Source: Clostridia bacterium (GTDB lineage: Bacteria; Bacillota; Clostridia; TANB77; CAG-508). From it: 55,505 bases of DNA. Position numbers and translations under genes: made by a program. The notes under the pieces are model-generated. The model worked only from the letters and a program-made list of their open reading frames with translations, did not search any database and had not been told where the DNA came from. The stretch lies in the NCBI GenBank assembly GCA_017404025.1, contig JAFRDD010000001.1, positions 1-55,505 of the forward strand, in the 5' to 3' direction. Shown one piece after another: positions 9,111-16,904 of this stretch. Position 1 is the first letter of the stretch; every line of letters starts with the position of its first letter.

Positions 9111-9139
9111 AAATAGCAAGATAAATTCTTGCTATTTTT
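9111..9139 (-). terminator. Intrinsic terminator
   Basis: AAATAGCAAG at 9111-9120 pairs with CTTGCTATTT at 9128-9137. On the - strand the hairpin follows the stop of the ABC transporter gene and ends in a T-run. Confidence 0.8.
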
Positions 9140-9149
9140 AATATTATTT

Positions 9150-11498
9150 TTATTCTGTTCTTAATGCATCAACAGGATCTTTTTTAGCAGCAATTTTTGC
9201 TGGTATATAACCACCAATTACAGTAATTATAGTACTTATTATAATTAAAATTATAGCATGCATAGGTTGTAAATTAGAAACATTTTCTAAATCAGCAATT
9301 GATTTGATTATATTATTTATTGGAATTGATACAAGATATGCAACTCCTATTCCAAGTGCACCTGAAAAAATTCCAAGTATAAATGTTTCTGCATTAAATA
9401 CTCTTGTAATATCTTTCTTTCTAGCTCCTAATGCTTTTAAAATGCCTATTTCTTTTGTTCTTTCTAATACAGATGTATAAGTTATAATACAAATCATAAT
9501 TGAACTTACTACTAAAGAGATAGCTGCAAAAGCAATTAATACTGCAGTAATTCCGTCCATTATTCCAGATGTCATTTTAGTTATAGTTTCAGATAAATCT
9601 TGATATATTATTTTATCATCATCAGATTTTCCTTCATTATACTCGTCTAGGTATTTACATAATTTATCTTTACTTTCAAAAGATGTTGGATATATGATAG
9701 CAAATAATGGTATATCGCTTCCTCCAAAATATGAAATCATTTGATCTTTTACAGCATCTACTTCAAAAGGCTCTCTAGTTAATATATTATAATCAACTTC
9801 TTTTTGATCTTTAACTATATCAGAATCTTTTGCTCTTTCTTCTACCAATTTATTAAGATCACTACCATAAGCAATTCCATCTGCTAATAATGATATTTTT
9901 ACACTTTCTTTTGCTCTAATAACACCAACAACATTTAATGTTATAGAGTCTTTTGAATTATACATTTTTTCATAATCTGTATTAAATGTATATGTTCCAT
10001 AAGGTGTTTTTGCATAATAATCATTATTACTAATAAGTTTTAATTCAGTTCCAACAATATCTTTAAATTTCATACTTTCTATATCTTCGTCATACCCTAA
10101 AGCTTTTAATGTATCTTTAGAAATTCTATTTTTATAATCTACTACTAATACTACGTCTGTTTCTTTACTTGGATATTCACCTTCTAGTACATCATAATAC
10201 TCTTTTAAATAATCTCTATTTTCATCTAACATTTTAGGGTATGTTGTTGCGTTTATAGATGTCATTCCTCTAGCATCTGAACTTGCTGTTTGATTAACTC
10301 CCCCCTCTACTTTCACATCTTTATATTTGTCTGCGTCTTTACGAACCAAATTTAGCTTTGTAAGTGAAATATAGCCTATTGTATTGCAAATATCTTTATC
10401 TACTTTTGATAAATAATCCATATAATCTTTATTTAATTTATTTATATGAACTTTACTTACCATACTTGTATCATAAACATACATTTCGTCGCTATCAGCA
10501 TATTCTCTTGAGCCTTTAACCAAGTCAGACATCTCGTTTTGAGTATCTGTAATATCACTTTCATCCATTTTCATAGAAGATTGATTAATAATTATTGGAA
10601 ATTGATCCATTGTATCTTTTATATAACCATCAATTTTTGTTTGAAAACCAGTTGATAAACTTAATATTACAGCAATTCCTATAATTCCTATACTAGAAGC
10701 AAAAGCTGTTAAAAATGTTCTTCCTTTTTTTGTTCTTATATTATTAAATGATAAATGAAGTGCTGTAAAGAAATTCATGCTTGTTTTCTTTAGTTTAAAT
10801 TCATCTTGTTTTTTTCCTTCTACGTGAGGATGTGAATCAGATAAAATTTTTCCATCTTTAAATTCTATTATTCTGTCTGAATATTGTTTAGCAAGTTCTG
10901 GATTATGTGTAACCATTATAACAAGCTTATCTTTTGATATTTCTTTTATTAGTTCCATTATTTGAACACTAGTTGCTGTATCTAAAGCTCCAGTAGGTTC
11001 ATCACATAAAAGTATTTCTGGATTATTTACTAATGCTCTTGCAATAGCTACTCTTTGCATTTGCCCTCCAGATAATTGATTTGGTCTTTTATGTATATGA
11101 TCTTTTAGTCCAACTTTTTCTAAGACTTCTATTGCTCTTTTTTTCTTTTCTTTTCCTTTAACTCCACTTAGTGTCATACCTAATTCGACATTTGCTAAAA
11201 CACTTATATGCCCTATTAAATTATAATTTTGGAATACAAATCCAATTGAGTTATTTCTATATGCATCCCAATCTTTGTTTTTAAAATCTTTTGTCTTTTT
11301 TCCTTTTATAATTAAGTCTCCTGAATCATATCTATCTAGTCCTCCTATTATATTAAGACATGTACTTTTTCCTGAACCAGATGGTCCTAAAATTGATACA
11401 AATTCTTTTTTTCTAAAAGCTACACTTACATCATCTAAGGCTTTTGTTTCTATATCACCTATTTTGTAGCTTTTCTTTATGTTTTTTAATTCTAACAT
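9150..11498 (-). CDS. MacB-type ABC transporter, ATPase fused to FtsX-like permease
   Basis: 782 residues. Residues 1-225 form an ATPase of the LolD/MacB class: Walker A GPSGSGKST near 40, signature LSGGQMQR near 143 and Walker B ILLCDEPTGALD near 165. A TM helix near 265-285 (GIIGIAVILSLSTGF) leads into a large extracytoplasmic domain of about 350 residues. Three C-terminal TM helices follow, with ERTKEIGILKALGARKKDI between the first two, the FtsX permease signature. The protein probably dimerises and works mechanically on lipids, peptides or an envelope enzyme; the cargo is unknown. It is a single-gene unit with its own terminator. GGGAGG precedes the ATG. Confidence 0.9.
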   Translation of the reverse strand: MLELKNIKKSYKIGDIETKALDDVSVAFRKKEFVSILGPSGSGKSTCLNIIGGLDRYDSGDLIIKGKKTKDFKNKDWDAYRNNSIGFVFQNYNLIGHISVLANVELGMTLSGVKGKEKKKRAIEVLEKVGLKDHIHKRPNQLSGGQMQRVAIARALVNNPEILLCDEPTGALDTATSVQIMELIKEISKDKLVIMVTHNPELAKQYSDRIIEFKDGKILSDSHPHVEGKKQDEFKLKKTSMNFFTALHLSFNNIRTKKGRTFLTAFASSIGIIGIAVILSLSTGFQTKIDGYIKDTMDQFPIIINQSSMKMDESDITDTQNEMSDLVKGSREYADSDEMYVYDTSMVSKVHINKLNKDYMDYLSKVDKDICNTIGYISLTKLNLVRKDADKYKDVKVEGGVNQTASSDARGMTSINATTYPKMLDENRDYLKEYYDVLEGEYPSKETDVVLVVDYKNRISKDTLKALGYDEDIESMKFKDIVGTELKLISNNDYYAKTPYGTYTFNTDYEKMYNSKDSITLNVVGVIRAKESVKISLLADGIAYGSDLNKLVEERAKDSDIVKDQKEVDYNILTREPFEVDAVKDQMISYFGGSDIPLFAIIYPTSFESKDKLCKYLDEYNEGKSDDDKIIYQDLSETITKMTSGIMDGITAVLIAFAAISLVVSSIMICIITYTSVLERTKEIGILKALGARKKDITRVFNAETFILGIFSGALGIGVAYLVSIPINNIIKSIADLENVSNLQPMHAIILIIISTIITVIGGYIPAKIAAKKDPVDALRTE

Positions 11499-11593
11499 AT
11501 TTCCTCCCTATTTTTATAAAAAATTTGCTTTTGACATTATATCATATTAATATTTTTTTGGCTAGTAGTATTTTGATTATATTTTTTATACGA

Positions 11594-11621
11594 AAGAACT
11601 CGGGAAATATCCCGAGCTCTT
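11594..11621 (-). terminator. Intrinsic terminator
   Basis: CTCGGG (11599-11604) pairs with CCCGAG (11611-11616) with further partly paired flanks. On the - strand it follows the stop of the small membrane protein at 11642 and runs into a T/A-rich stretch. Confidence 0.7.
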
Positions 11622-11641
11622 TACAGTTTAAAAGATTGATT

Positions 11642-11875
11642 TTACTTTGTTTTTGACTTTTTTTCTTTATTGTCAGTAACTTCTTTTAACGCTTTTAGGT
11701 TATCACTAATGCAAGTCATACAACAAACTATACTGAAGATTGTATGAGCTGGCATTACACTGTTCAATGGAATTAATTCAATACTAGCCAACTTACGCAT
11801 GACTATGTAGAAAAATATTTGTAGTGCTACTGCTAAAGCACAATGCAATACAAATTTCACATAATAAATCTTCAT
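11642..11875 (-). CDS. Small membrane protein A (paralogue of 14743-14979)
   Basis: 77 residues, unrecognised. Two hydrophobic segments are visible (about residues 5-25 and 38-56) followed by a charged lysine/glutamate tail. The start is the ATG at 11875, with AAGGAGG 7 nt upstream; longer in-frame extensions run through the leader hairpin and lack a ribosome binding site. Residues around IPLNSVMPAHTIFSIVC align with VPLKFSMPVFFIFGLIV in the protein at 14743-14979, and both end in KEKKSKTK or KDEKKGEKQ-like tails, so the two are paralogues. It has its own promoter and terminator. The function is unknown; regulation through the shared leader is inferred. Confidence 0.75.
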   Translation of the reverse strand: MKIYYVKFVLHCALAVALQIFFYIVMRKLASIELIPLNSVMPAHTIFSIVCCMTCISDNLKALKEVTDNKEKKSKTK

Positions 11876-11977
11876 TTTTTTCCTCCTTGCCGGTACACCG
11901 GCGGTTATGAGCCATATAAGACTCTTCAACTATTACGTATTACCATTATTATACCATATTTGAAGCATAAAATTCAA
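11876..11977 (-). promoter_or_regulatory. Promoter and two-hairpin leader of small membrane protein A
   Basis: The -10 TATAAT lies at 11948-11953 and a TTGAAT -35 at 11972-11977. The transcript then carries GTTGAAG, a hairpin GAGTC/GGCTC, the linker ATAACC and a second hairpin GCCGG-TGTA-CCGGC ending 2 nt before GGAGG. The leader at 14980-15080 has the same order with compensating base changes in both stems. Hairpin 2 borders the ribosome binding site, so translational control is plausible. Confidence 0.6.
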
Positions 11978-12081
11978 ATTATACAAATTTTATTTTTTAC
12001 TTATGGTTTATATCTTTTCTATAAAGTTAAATTTAATGAGGATGGAGAAGATAATAATCAATATAGTAAGAAAACATCTTT

Positions 12082-12606
12082 TTAATATACAGCTTTAAGC
12101 GCTTCTTCTAAGGCAGCTTTTGGCGTAGTAGCTTCAATACATTTAAGCCTTTTTCTATCATCAATAAATGTATTAGAAACATCTTTAGCCCATCCTCCAA
12201 AGTTAGGTACAGTTATAATTGGAATTCCCGCTTGATATGCAATTGCCATTTCTGTAAGAGTTCCTGAACCTCCGCTTATTGCAATAATTACATCACAAGA
12301 AAGAACCAAAGTAAATTCTCTTCCCCCTCCAATTTCAAGTCCACTTGATATCAATATATCAGGTCTGAAATCACCATAAATTAACTTGTCTTTTCCACCT
12401 GTAATTCCAACAGTTAACCCACCATTTTTATTAGCTTCAATAGCTGCATTTGTGGATAATGAACTATATTCTTTTTCTGCACCATAAACTAATATGTTAC
12501 CGCTTTTAGCAATTAAATTTCCTAATTCTTTTACAAATTCAATTGCATCATCACCATAGTTTAAATCAGCTGCACTTCCCATTATTCCAATTTGTATCTT
12601 TTTCAT
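12082..12606 (-). CDS. TIGR00725-family Rossmann-fold protein
   Basis: 174 residues resembling TIGR00725/YvdD-type proteins, relatives of LOG lysine-decarboxylase-like and DprA Rossmann folds. Features are IQIGIMGSAA at the N-terminus, a nucleotide-binding ISGGSGTLTEMAIAY near 115 and GIPIITVPNFGGWA. The enzymatic role of this family is not settled. The start is the ATG at 12606, with GGAGG 8 nt upstream; the longer reading to 12639 lacks a site. It is the third gene of the hisS unit. The 150 bases between its stop and leader A contain no gene that I can support. Confidence 0.8.
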   Translation of the reverse strand: MKKIQIGIMGSAADLNYGDDAIEFVKELGNLIAKSGNILVYGAEKEYSSLSTNAAIEANKNGGLTVGITGGKDKLIYGDFRPDILISSGLEIGGGREFTLVLSCDVIIAISGGSGTLTEMAIAYQAGIPIITVPNFGGWAKDVSNTFIDDRKRLKCIEATTPKAALEEALKAVY

Positions 12607-12639
12607 AAAACCTTCCTCCATTTCCATTTTATATCTCAT

Positions 12640-13083
12640 TTATTTTAAACTTTTAAATATAATTTTAGTATCTACTTGATTATATAAAGCCTTTTCCTTC
12701 TTTACGATAAATATACCATCATCTTTTTTTATTATAGTATCAGTAGTGTTAAGAAGCGGAATTTCACACCAAGCTTTCTTATTATCATAAACACCTGCAT
12801 TTATTATATTATTGGAATTTATGATTATTTCTAAATCACCTTTTTTACCATTTAAATACATAAAAGCTGTGCTCCTAGTTGCATTACCACAAAATTCTCC
12901 TCCTGCCATTTGCAACTCTGGATTTTTATCTAAACTAACAAAACCAACTTGTTCAACATTAGAATGTTTTTTCATAATTTCATCATTAATTATCTTTTTT
13001 TCTTTTTTACTATAATACACACCATATACCAGTGCTGTATCATTTCCAGCTGGTCTATAGATTGAATATTTAACTTCTTTCAT
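12640..13083 (-). CDS. Half-length diaminopimelate-epimerase-like protein
   Basis: 147 residues. The conserved first catalytic-cysteine region of DapF/CntK-type amino-acid epimerases is visible as AGGEFCGNATRSTAFMYL near residue 60, followed by the family beta strands. Members of the fold normally have about 270 residues, with a second cysteine in the C-terminal half. Here the reading frame stops after the first half and the next gene starts within 34 bp, so there is no room for the rest. It is either a decayed remnant or a single-domain protein that dimerises. It starts 1 bp after hisS. The CntK-like motif and the hisS context hint at histidine, which is speculative. Confidence 0.65.
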   Translation of the reverse strand: MKEVKYSIYRPAGNDTALVYGVYYSKKEKKIINDEIMKKHSNVEQVGFVSLDKNPELQMAGGEFCGNATRSTAFMYLNGKKGDLEIIINSNNIINAGVYDNKKAWCEIPLLNTTDTIIKKDDGIFIVKKEKALYNQVDTKIIFKSLK

Positions 13084-13084
13084 A

Positions 13085-14371
13085 TTAAAACACCTTCTTT
13101 ATTATTTCTTCTAATTCAAGCTTTTCTTGTAAACCATTTACCATATCTTTAAAAATAAATTTATTTTCTTTTAATTCATCTTCTCCAACAATAATTACAA
13201 AAGGTATTTTTTCTGCATTTGCATAATTCAAAGCTTTTTTTAATTTAGTGTTATTCATCTTTAAGTCAACATTTATATTTTTTTTCCTTAAAACATTAGC
13301 TATTTCTAACGCCTCAATATTATTTCCCATTGGAATAATATAAACATCTGTATTTGTATTTTTCAAATTTTCTCTATCTTTAATAATTTCATATATAGAA
13401 TCTAACCCAAAACTTATGCCGCATGCAGGATATTCTTTTCCGTCTTCAATAAAATCTCCTATTATTTTGTCATATCTACCTCCTCCTCCTATGCTTGATT
13501 TAATTTTTCCATTTTTTTCATATACTTCAAATATTGTTCCTGTATAATATTCTTGACCTCTTGCAAGTGAACAAGAGAATTGTACATATTTTTGTAATCC
13601 AAGTGTTTCAATATATTCGTTTAATTCTGTCATTTCTTTAATACCTTCTTGCAATAATACATTCTTTGTTTCTGAAAACTCTTGTTGCAATTCGTTAAAA
13701 CTCATGTTTAAATAACTAATTAGTTTTTCTATTTGTTCTTCTTGTAACCCAATTTTTATAAACTCTACTTTAATTTCTTCTTTAGTTAACTTTTCAAATT
13801 TGTCTATTATCGTTATAGTTTGACTAATCTTGTCTTCTTCTATTTTACAGGTTTCGAGTAGTCCTGACATTATTTTTCTATTATTATATTTTATTGTAAT
13901 ATCAATGCCTAATTTGCTGTAGCCTTCAACAAATAAACTAATATATTCCGCTTCTAACATTTGTCCTTTTATTCCAACACAATCAACATCACATTGAATA
14001 AACTCTCTAAGTCTTCCTTGTTTTACAGGCCCATCTCTAAATACTTTACCTATTTCATATCTTTTATATGGCAAATTAATATTTTGATTACTTGCTATAA
14101 ATTTAGCAAATGGAACTGTTAAGTCATACCTTAAAGCCAACTTTCTATTTGCTTGGTCTGTCACCTTATAAATTTCATTTAATAAATCATTATCTTCATC
14201 ATATTTTAATGCTAATAAATCATAATAGCATATAATTGATGTTGACAAAGGTTTATATCCATATTTTTCAAAAACCTCTCTTAATGTATCAGAAATATAA
14301 TTTCTAATAATTTGTTCCTTACTTTCATAATCATAACTTCCTTTTACATTTTGTAATTTTAAATTTTTCAT
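13085..14371 (-). CDS. hisS: Histidyl-tRNA synthetase
   Basis: 428 residues, class II synthetase charging tRNA-His. Motif 2 is visible as EIGKVFRDGPVKQGRLREFIQ near 110, the histidine-binding segment as LARGQEYYTGTIFEV near 275, and motif 3 as YPACGISFGLDSIYEII near 330. A C-terminal anticodon-binding domain follows. The start is the ATG at 14371 with AAAGGA 9 nt upstream, rather than the TTG at 14380. It is the first gene of a three-gene unit behind a promoter, a short histidine-rich leader ORF and a long terminator hairpin. No T-box core is present upstream, unlike ileS and the epimerase-valS unit. Confidence 0.95.
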   Translation of the reverse strand: MKNLKLQNVKGSYDYESKEQIIRNYISDTLREVFEKYGYKPLSTSIICYYDLLALKYDEDNDLLNEIYKVTDQANRKLALRYDLTVPFAKFIASNQNINLPYKRYEIGKVFRDGPVKQGRLREFIQCDVDCVGIKGQMLEAEYISLFVEGYSKLGIDITIKYNNRKIMSGLLETCKIEEDKISQTITIIDKFEKLTKEEIKVEFIKIGLQEEQIEKLISYLNMSFNELQQEFSETKNVLLQEGIKEMTELNEYIETLGLQKYVQFSCSLARGQEYYTGTIFEVYEKNGKIKSSIGGGGRYDKIIGDFIEDGKEYPACGISFGLDSIYEIIKDRENLKNTNTDVYIIPMGNNIEALEIANVLRKKNINVDLKMNNTKLKKALNYANAEKIPFVIIVGEDELKENKFIFKDMVNGLQEKLELEEIIKKVF

Positions 14372-14423
14372 AAAAATCAATCCTTTCTTTTCGAATAATT
14401 ACAAAGTTTTATATTTAAAACCA

Positions 14424-14496
14424 AAAAATAGATACACAAAAAGACTACTTGTAAAAATTTTTACTTCCTACAAATAGTCTTTAAAAATGTATCTAT
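14424..14496 (-). terminator. Leader terminator upstream of hisS
   Basis: A long hairpin of two stacked stems. On the - strand, AATAGATACA pairs with TGTATCTATT at the base, and AAAGACTATTTGTA pairs with TACAAGTAGTCTTT above it. It ends in TTTTTT before the hisS ribosome binding site. Its 5' arm can instead pair with CCTACGATAGTTT at 14511-14523, giving an antiterminator. Confidence 0.8.
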
Positions 14497-14565
14497 TAAA
14501 AATATTTTTAAACTATCGTAGGCACATGACATTAAGCCTGTACCTACGCTAACTAATAGCTATAG

Positions 14566-14619
14566 TTACAAGCTCCTACGATGATGATGTAATTGGTTTA
14601 AAAATATTCTAAATTTCAT
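14566..14619 (-). CDS. Histidine-rich leader peptide upstream of hisS
   Basis: A 17-codon ORF, MKFRIFLNQLHHHRRSL, with three consecutive CAT codons. AAGGA lies 8 nt before its ATG and it sits directly behind the promoter. The coding bases ATCGTAGG after the His codons pair with CCTACGAT, and AATATTTTTAAAC pairs with GTTTAAAAATATT further down, so ribosome position would change the RNA fold. Histidine leader peptides are the classic attenuation device of enterobacterial his operons. One in front of hisS in a Firmicute is unexpected. Confidence 0.7.
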   Translation of the reverse strand: MKFRIFLNQLHHHRRSL

Positions 14620-14653
14620 AATTATTCCTTCTTTTCTATTTATATATATCTTT

Positions 14654-14682
14654 ATATTAGCACACAATCGAATATCTGTCAA
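14654..14682 (-). promoter_or_regulatory. hisS: Sigma-A-type promoter of the hisS unit
   Basis: TTGACA at 14677-14682 and TAATAT at 14654-14659 are separated by 17 bp. The leader ORF begins about 35 bases downstream of the -10 element. Confidence 0.8.
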
Positions 14683-14697
14683 ATTTAATACTTTTAG

Positions 14698-14727
14698 AAA
14701 AAACTTAGGAACTGTCCTAAGTTTTTT
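14698..14727 (-). terminator. Intrinsic terminator of small membrane protein B
   Basis: AAAAAACTTAGGA (14698-14710) pairs with TCCTAAGTTTTTT (14715-14727). On the - strand it follows the stop at 14743 and lies just before the hisS promoter. Confidence 0.85.
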
Positions 14728-14742
14728 TGATTTTTGAGAGCT

Positions 14743-14979
14743 TTATTGTTTCTCCCCTTTTTTTTCATCTTTAGTATTCTCTTTATCTCTTTCTTCATAT
14801 ATCGAATTAATTTCCCATACAAAAAAAATTAAAACTATAAGACCAAAGATAAAAAAGACTGGCATAGAGAACTTTAAAGGAACTCCTTTATCATAAGAAA
14901 TTTCTATGCCGATACCCGCCAAACGGATGATAAGTATAGATAAAAAAAGTTTAAGGAAATACTTGAAAATATATTTCAT
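14743..14979 (-). CDS. Small membrane protein B (paralogue of 11642-11875)
   Basis: 78 residues, unrecognised. An N-terminal amphipathic or TM segment (FKYFLKLFLSILIIRLAG) is followed by a short loop, a second TM helix (MPVFFIFGLIVLIFFVW) and a charged tail rich in Lys, Glu and Asp. The start is the ATG at 14979, preceded by GGGGAG; in-frame codons upstream belong to the leader hairpin. It aligns with protein A at the VPLxxSMP segment and in overall layout. It is a single-gene unit with its own promoter and terminator between pyrB and hisS. The function is unknown. Confidence 0.75.
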   Translation of the reverse strand: MKYIFKYFLKLFLSILIIRLAGIGIEISYDKGVPLKFSMPVFFIFGLIVLIFFVWEINSIYEERDKENTKDEKKGEKQ

Positions 14980-15080
14980 CTGTTCTCCCCTATCTACCGG
15001 AAATCCGGTGGTCATGGCCATTGCTGGCCTTCAACATTGCGTGCAGACCTTATTATAGCATATTCAAATTAATATTTCAA
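14980..15080 (-). promoter_or_regulatory. Promoter and two-hairpin leader of small membrane protein B
   Basis: TTGAAA (15075-15080) and TATAAT (15052-15057) with a 17-bp spacer form a good promoter that overlaps the 3' end of pyrB. The leader has GTTGAAG, a GNRA-type hairpin GGCCA-GCAA-TGGCC, the linker ATGACC and a hairpin ACCGG-ATTT-CCGGT before GGGGAG. Both stems covary with those of the leader at 11876-11977. Confidence 0.65.
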
Positions 15081-15949
15081 ATGTTTTCTAAAGACTTTTC
15101 AATCATAGCCATTCTAACAAATACTCCGTTTTCTATTTGTTTAAAGATACGAGATTTGTCACATTCAACTATTTCATCTGTAATTTCTACATTTCTATTA
15201 AATGGCGCTGGATGCATTATAATAGCGTTTCCTTTCATTTTATTTATATTATTCTTGTTTAATCCATATTTACTATTATATTCTTCTTTATTTACTATTG
15301 TGTCTTTTTCATGTCTTTCTAATTGTATTCTAAGTAGCATTACAACATCTACTTTAGGTAAATATTCATCAAAATTAACAAATTCTAAATCATCATCTTT
15401 ATATTCCTCTGGGCCTGAAGTATATACTTTCATTCCTAATCTTTCCATTACTTTTATATTTGAATGAGCAACTCTTGAATGTTTTATATCTCCTACAATT
15501 AGTACTTTAAGTCCTTCGAAATGTCCAAATTCTTCTTTTATTGTATACAAATCCAAAAGAGATTGTGATGGATGATCTTTTGTTCCATCTCCCCCATTTA
15601 ATATTGGAATTTTTATATTTGCTAATTGTTTATAATATTCATCTTCTTTATGTCTTATAACAACAGCATTTACCCCCAGACTTTCAAAAGTTTTTACAGT
15701 ATCATATAAAGTTTCTCCTTTTTTCATGCTTGACGTTTCTGCTTCAAAATTCATTGTTTTGCATCCTAATTTTAATTCTGCCGTTTCAAAACTATAATGT
15801 GTTCTTGTTGAAGGCTCAAAAAAAAGATTAGCTATAATTTTTTCTCCATTATAGTTAATCTTTTTTTTGCCACTTTTAAAAGCAGCTGCATTTTCTAATA
15901 TTTCTTCAATTTCTTTTACTTCAAAATCTGCTAATTTTAAAATATTCAT
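15077..15949 (-). CDS. pyrB: Aspartate carbamoyltransferase catalytic subunit
   Basis: 290 residues. It condenses carbamoyl phosphate with aspartate, the committed step of pyrimidine synthesis. Signatures are FFEPSTRTHYSFE near 45 (carbamoyl-phosphate site), GDGTKDHPSQSLLDLYTI near 125 and a C-terminal IMHPAPFNRNVEI. The length is normal for the catalytic chain. The start is the ATG at 15949 by family alignment; AAAGG lies 12 nt upstream, somewhat far, and the TTG at 15961 is too close to it. No pyrI or other pyr gene is adjacent, and no uracil-type leader was recognised upstream. Confidence 0.93.
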   Translation of the reverse strand: MNILKLADFEVKEIEEILENAAAFKSGKKKINYNGEKIIANLFFEPSTRTHYSFETAELKLGCKTMNFEAETSSMKKGETLYDTVKTFESLGVNAVVIRHKEDEYYKQLANIKIPILNGGDGTKDHPSQSLLDLYTIKEEFGHFEGLKVLIVGDIKHSRVAHSNIKVMERLGMKVYTSGPEEYKDDDLEFVNFDEYLPKVDVVMLLRIQLERHEKDTIVNKEEYNSKYGLNKNNINKMKGNAIIMHPAPFNRNVEITDEIVECDKSRIFKQIENGVFVRMAMIEKSLENI

Positions 15950-16044
15950 AATTTTTACCAACCTTTCTTTTTTACTTCATAAATTTTATCATTAATGATT
16001 TTTTTTGACAATATTTTTTTAATTATTTTTATAATAAAACCAAA

Positions 16045-16068
16045 AAGCTAAAGGAAATCCTTTAGCTT
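16045..16068 (-). terminator. Intrinsic terminator
   Basis: AAGCTAAAGG (16045-16054) pairs with CCTTTAGCTT (16059-16068). On the - strand it begins at the stop codon of the hypothetical gene and ends in a T-run. Confidence 0.8.
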
Positions 16069-16759
16069 ATATTTCATCTAGATTATTAGGTTCATCATTG
16101 TTTGAAATATCATCATTTAATTTATTTTCATGTTTTTTAGGATGTATACCTGCATATCTTTCACAATTATGTATATTAATAAATTTTCCTTTAGAAATAA
16201 ATCCAATAATGTTATTTTGACTATCAAAAACAGGCTTATCTCCTTCTGCAATGTTTCTACCATGTGACATAGTAATTTCAGGATATTCTTTTACTTTCAT
16301 TTCAGCTTTAAAAGTTTTTATTTTAACAGGTGTCCCTTTTTCTCCTTCTTTTTTTTCTAATAATGTATGTTCATCTACATTATATCCCATTCCTAATGCA
16401 ATTTCTCTAAGAATTACATATTCTGGTTTTTTTACTCCTCTATAATTTGCTATATTAGGAAATGAAGCTTTTATATATCCAACTGTTCTAGAAAACTCAT
16501 CTTTTTTTGGATTAATAGGAATTTTGGTTATATATATTGCTCTTTTTTCGTTCATAAATTCATCCATTGCAATTTGCCCACTTCCACTAACATACTCCCA
16601 TCCAGGAACTTTTGACATTTCTCTACGAGCAACGCTTTCATGGTAGTCGTTATCAGCTACTTCTAGCCTTTGAGTTCCTTCTAATAAAAATCCTCTAAAA
16701 TCGTCTATTAAAGCACTACTTAAACTTTTTTCTACTTCTTTAAAATTATAATCTGACAA
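16067..16759 (-). CDS. Hypothetical cytoplasmic protein, 230 residues
   Basis: I do not recognise this protein. It has no signal peptide or TM helix and is charged throughout, with a C-terminal tail rich in Asn, Asp and Glu (about residues 205-230). Conserved-looking blocks are EGTQRLEVADNDYHESVARRE near 28 and KRAIYITKIPINPKKDEFSR near 75. A TTG at 16759 is the start, with AGGAGG 11 nt upstream. It is monocistronic with its own terminator, between the GGDEF gene and pyrB. Confidence 0.7.
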   Translation of the reverse strand: MSDYNFKEVEKSLSSALIDDFRGFLLEGTQRLEVADNDYHESVARREMSKVPGWEYVSGSGQIAMDEFMNEKRAIYITKIPINPKKDEFSRTVGYIKASFPNIANYRGVKKPEYVILREIALGMGYNVDEHTLLEKKEGEKGTPVKIKTFKAEMKVKEYPEITMSHGRNIAEGDKPVFDSQNNIIGFISKGKFINIHNCERYAGIHPKKHENKLNDDISNNDEPNNLDEI

Positions 16760-16862
16760 TTTTCTTTATTCCTCCTTTTATTTTGCTCTTCTTTATATTA
16801 TATATGTTTTTTTTTATATGTCAATTAACTTTTTACTTATATCAAAAAAATTTAAAGAAAAA

Positions 16863-16885
16863 GGGAGTGGAAAATATCCTCTCCC
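16863..16885 (-). terminator. Intrinsic terminator of the GGDEF gene
   Basis: GGGAGTGG (16863-16870) pairs, with one mismatch, with CCTCTCCC (16878-16885). On the - strand it is followed by TTTTTC just after the stop at 16905. Confidence 0.7.
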
Positions 16886-16904
16886 AATAAGATAAGTAAT
16901 AAAA

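Noticed and set aside
11876..11977. Known riboswitch classes (c-di-GMP-I, fluoride, guanidine) for the two-hairpin leader
   Set aside because: The conserved motifs of these classes as I know them are not present; only the general size is similar.
12640..13083. A further CGG frameshift explaining the short epimerase-like gene
   Set aside because: There is no CGG at its end, and only 34 bp separate its stop from the next start, so the missing half is not hidden in another frame.
14372..14640. A T-box leader upstream of hisS
   Set aside because: The core GGTGGNACCGCG is absent, while it is obvious in the two other synthetase leaders in this window.
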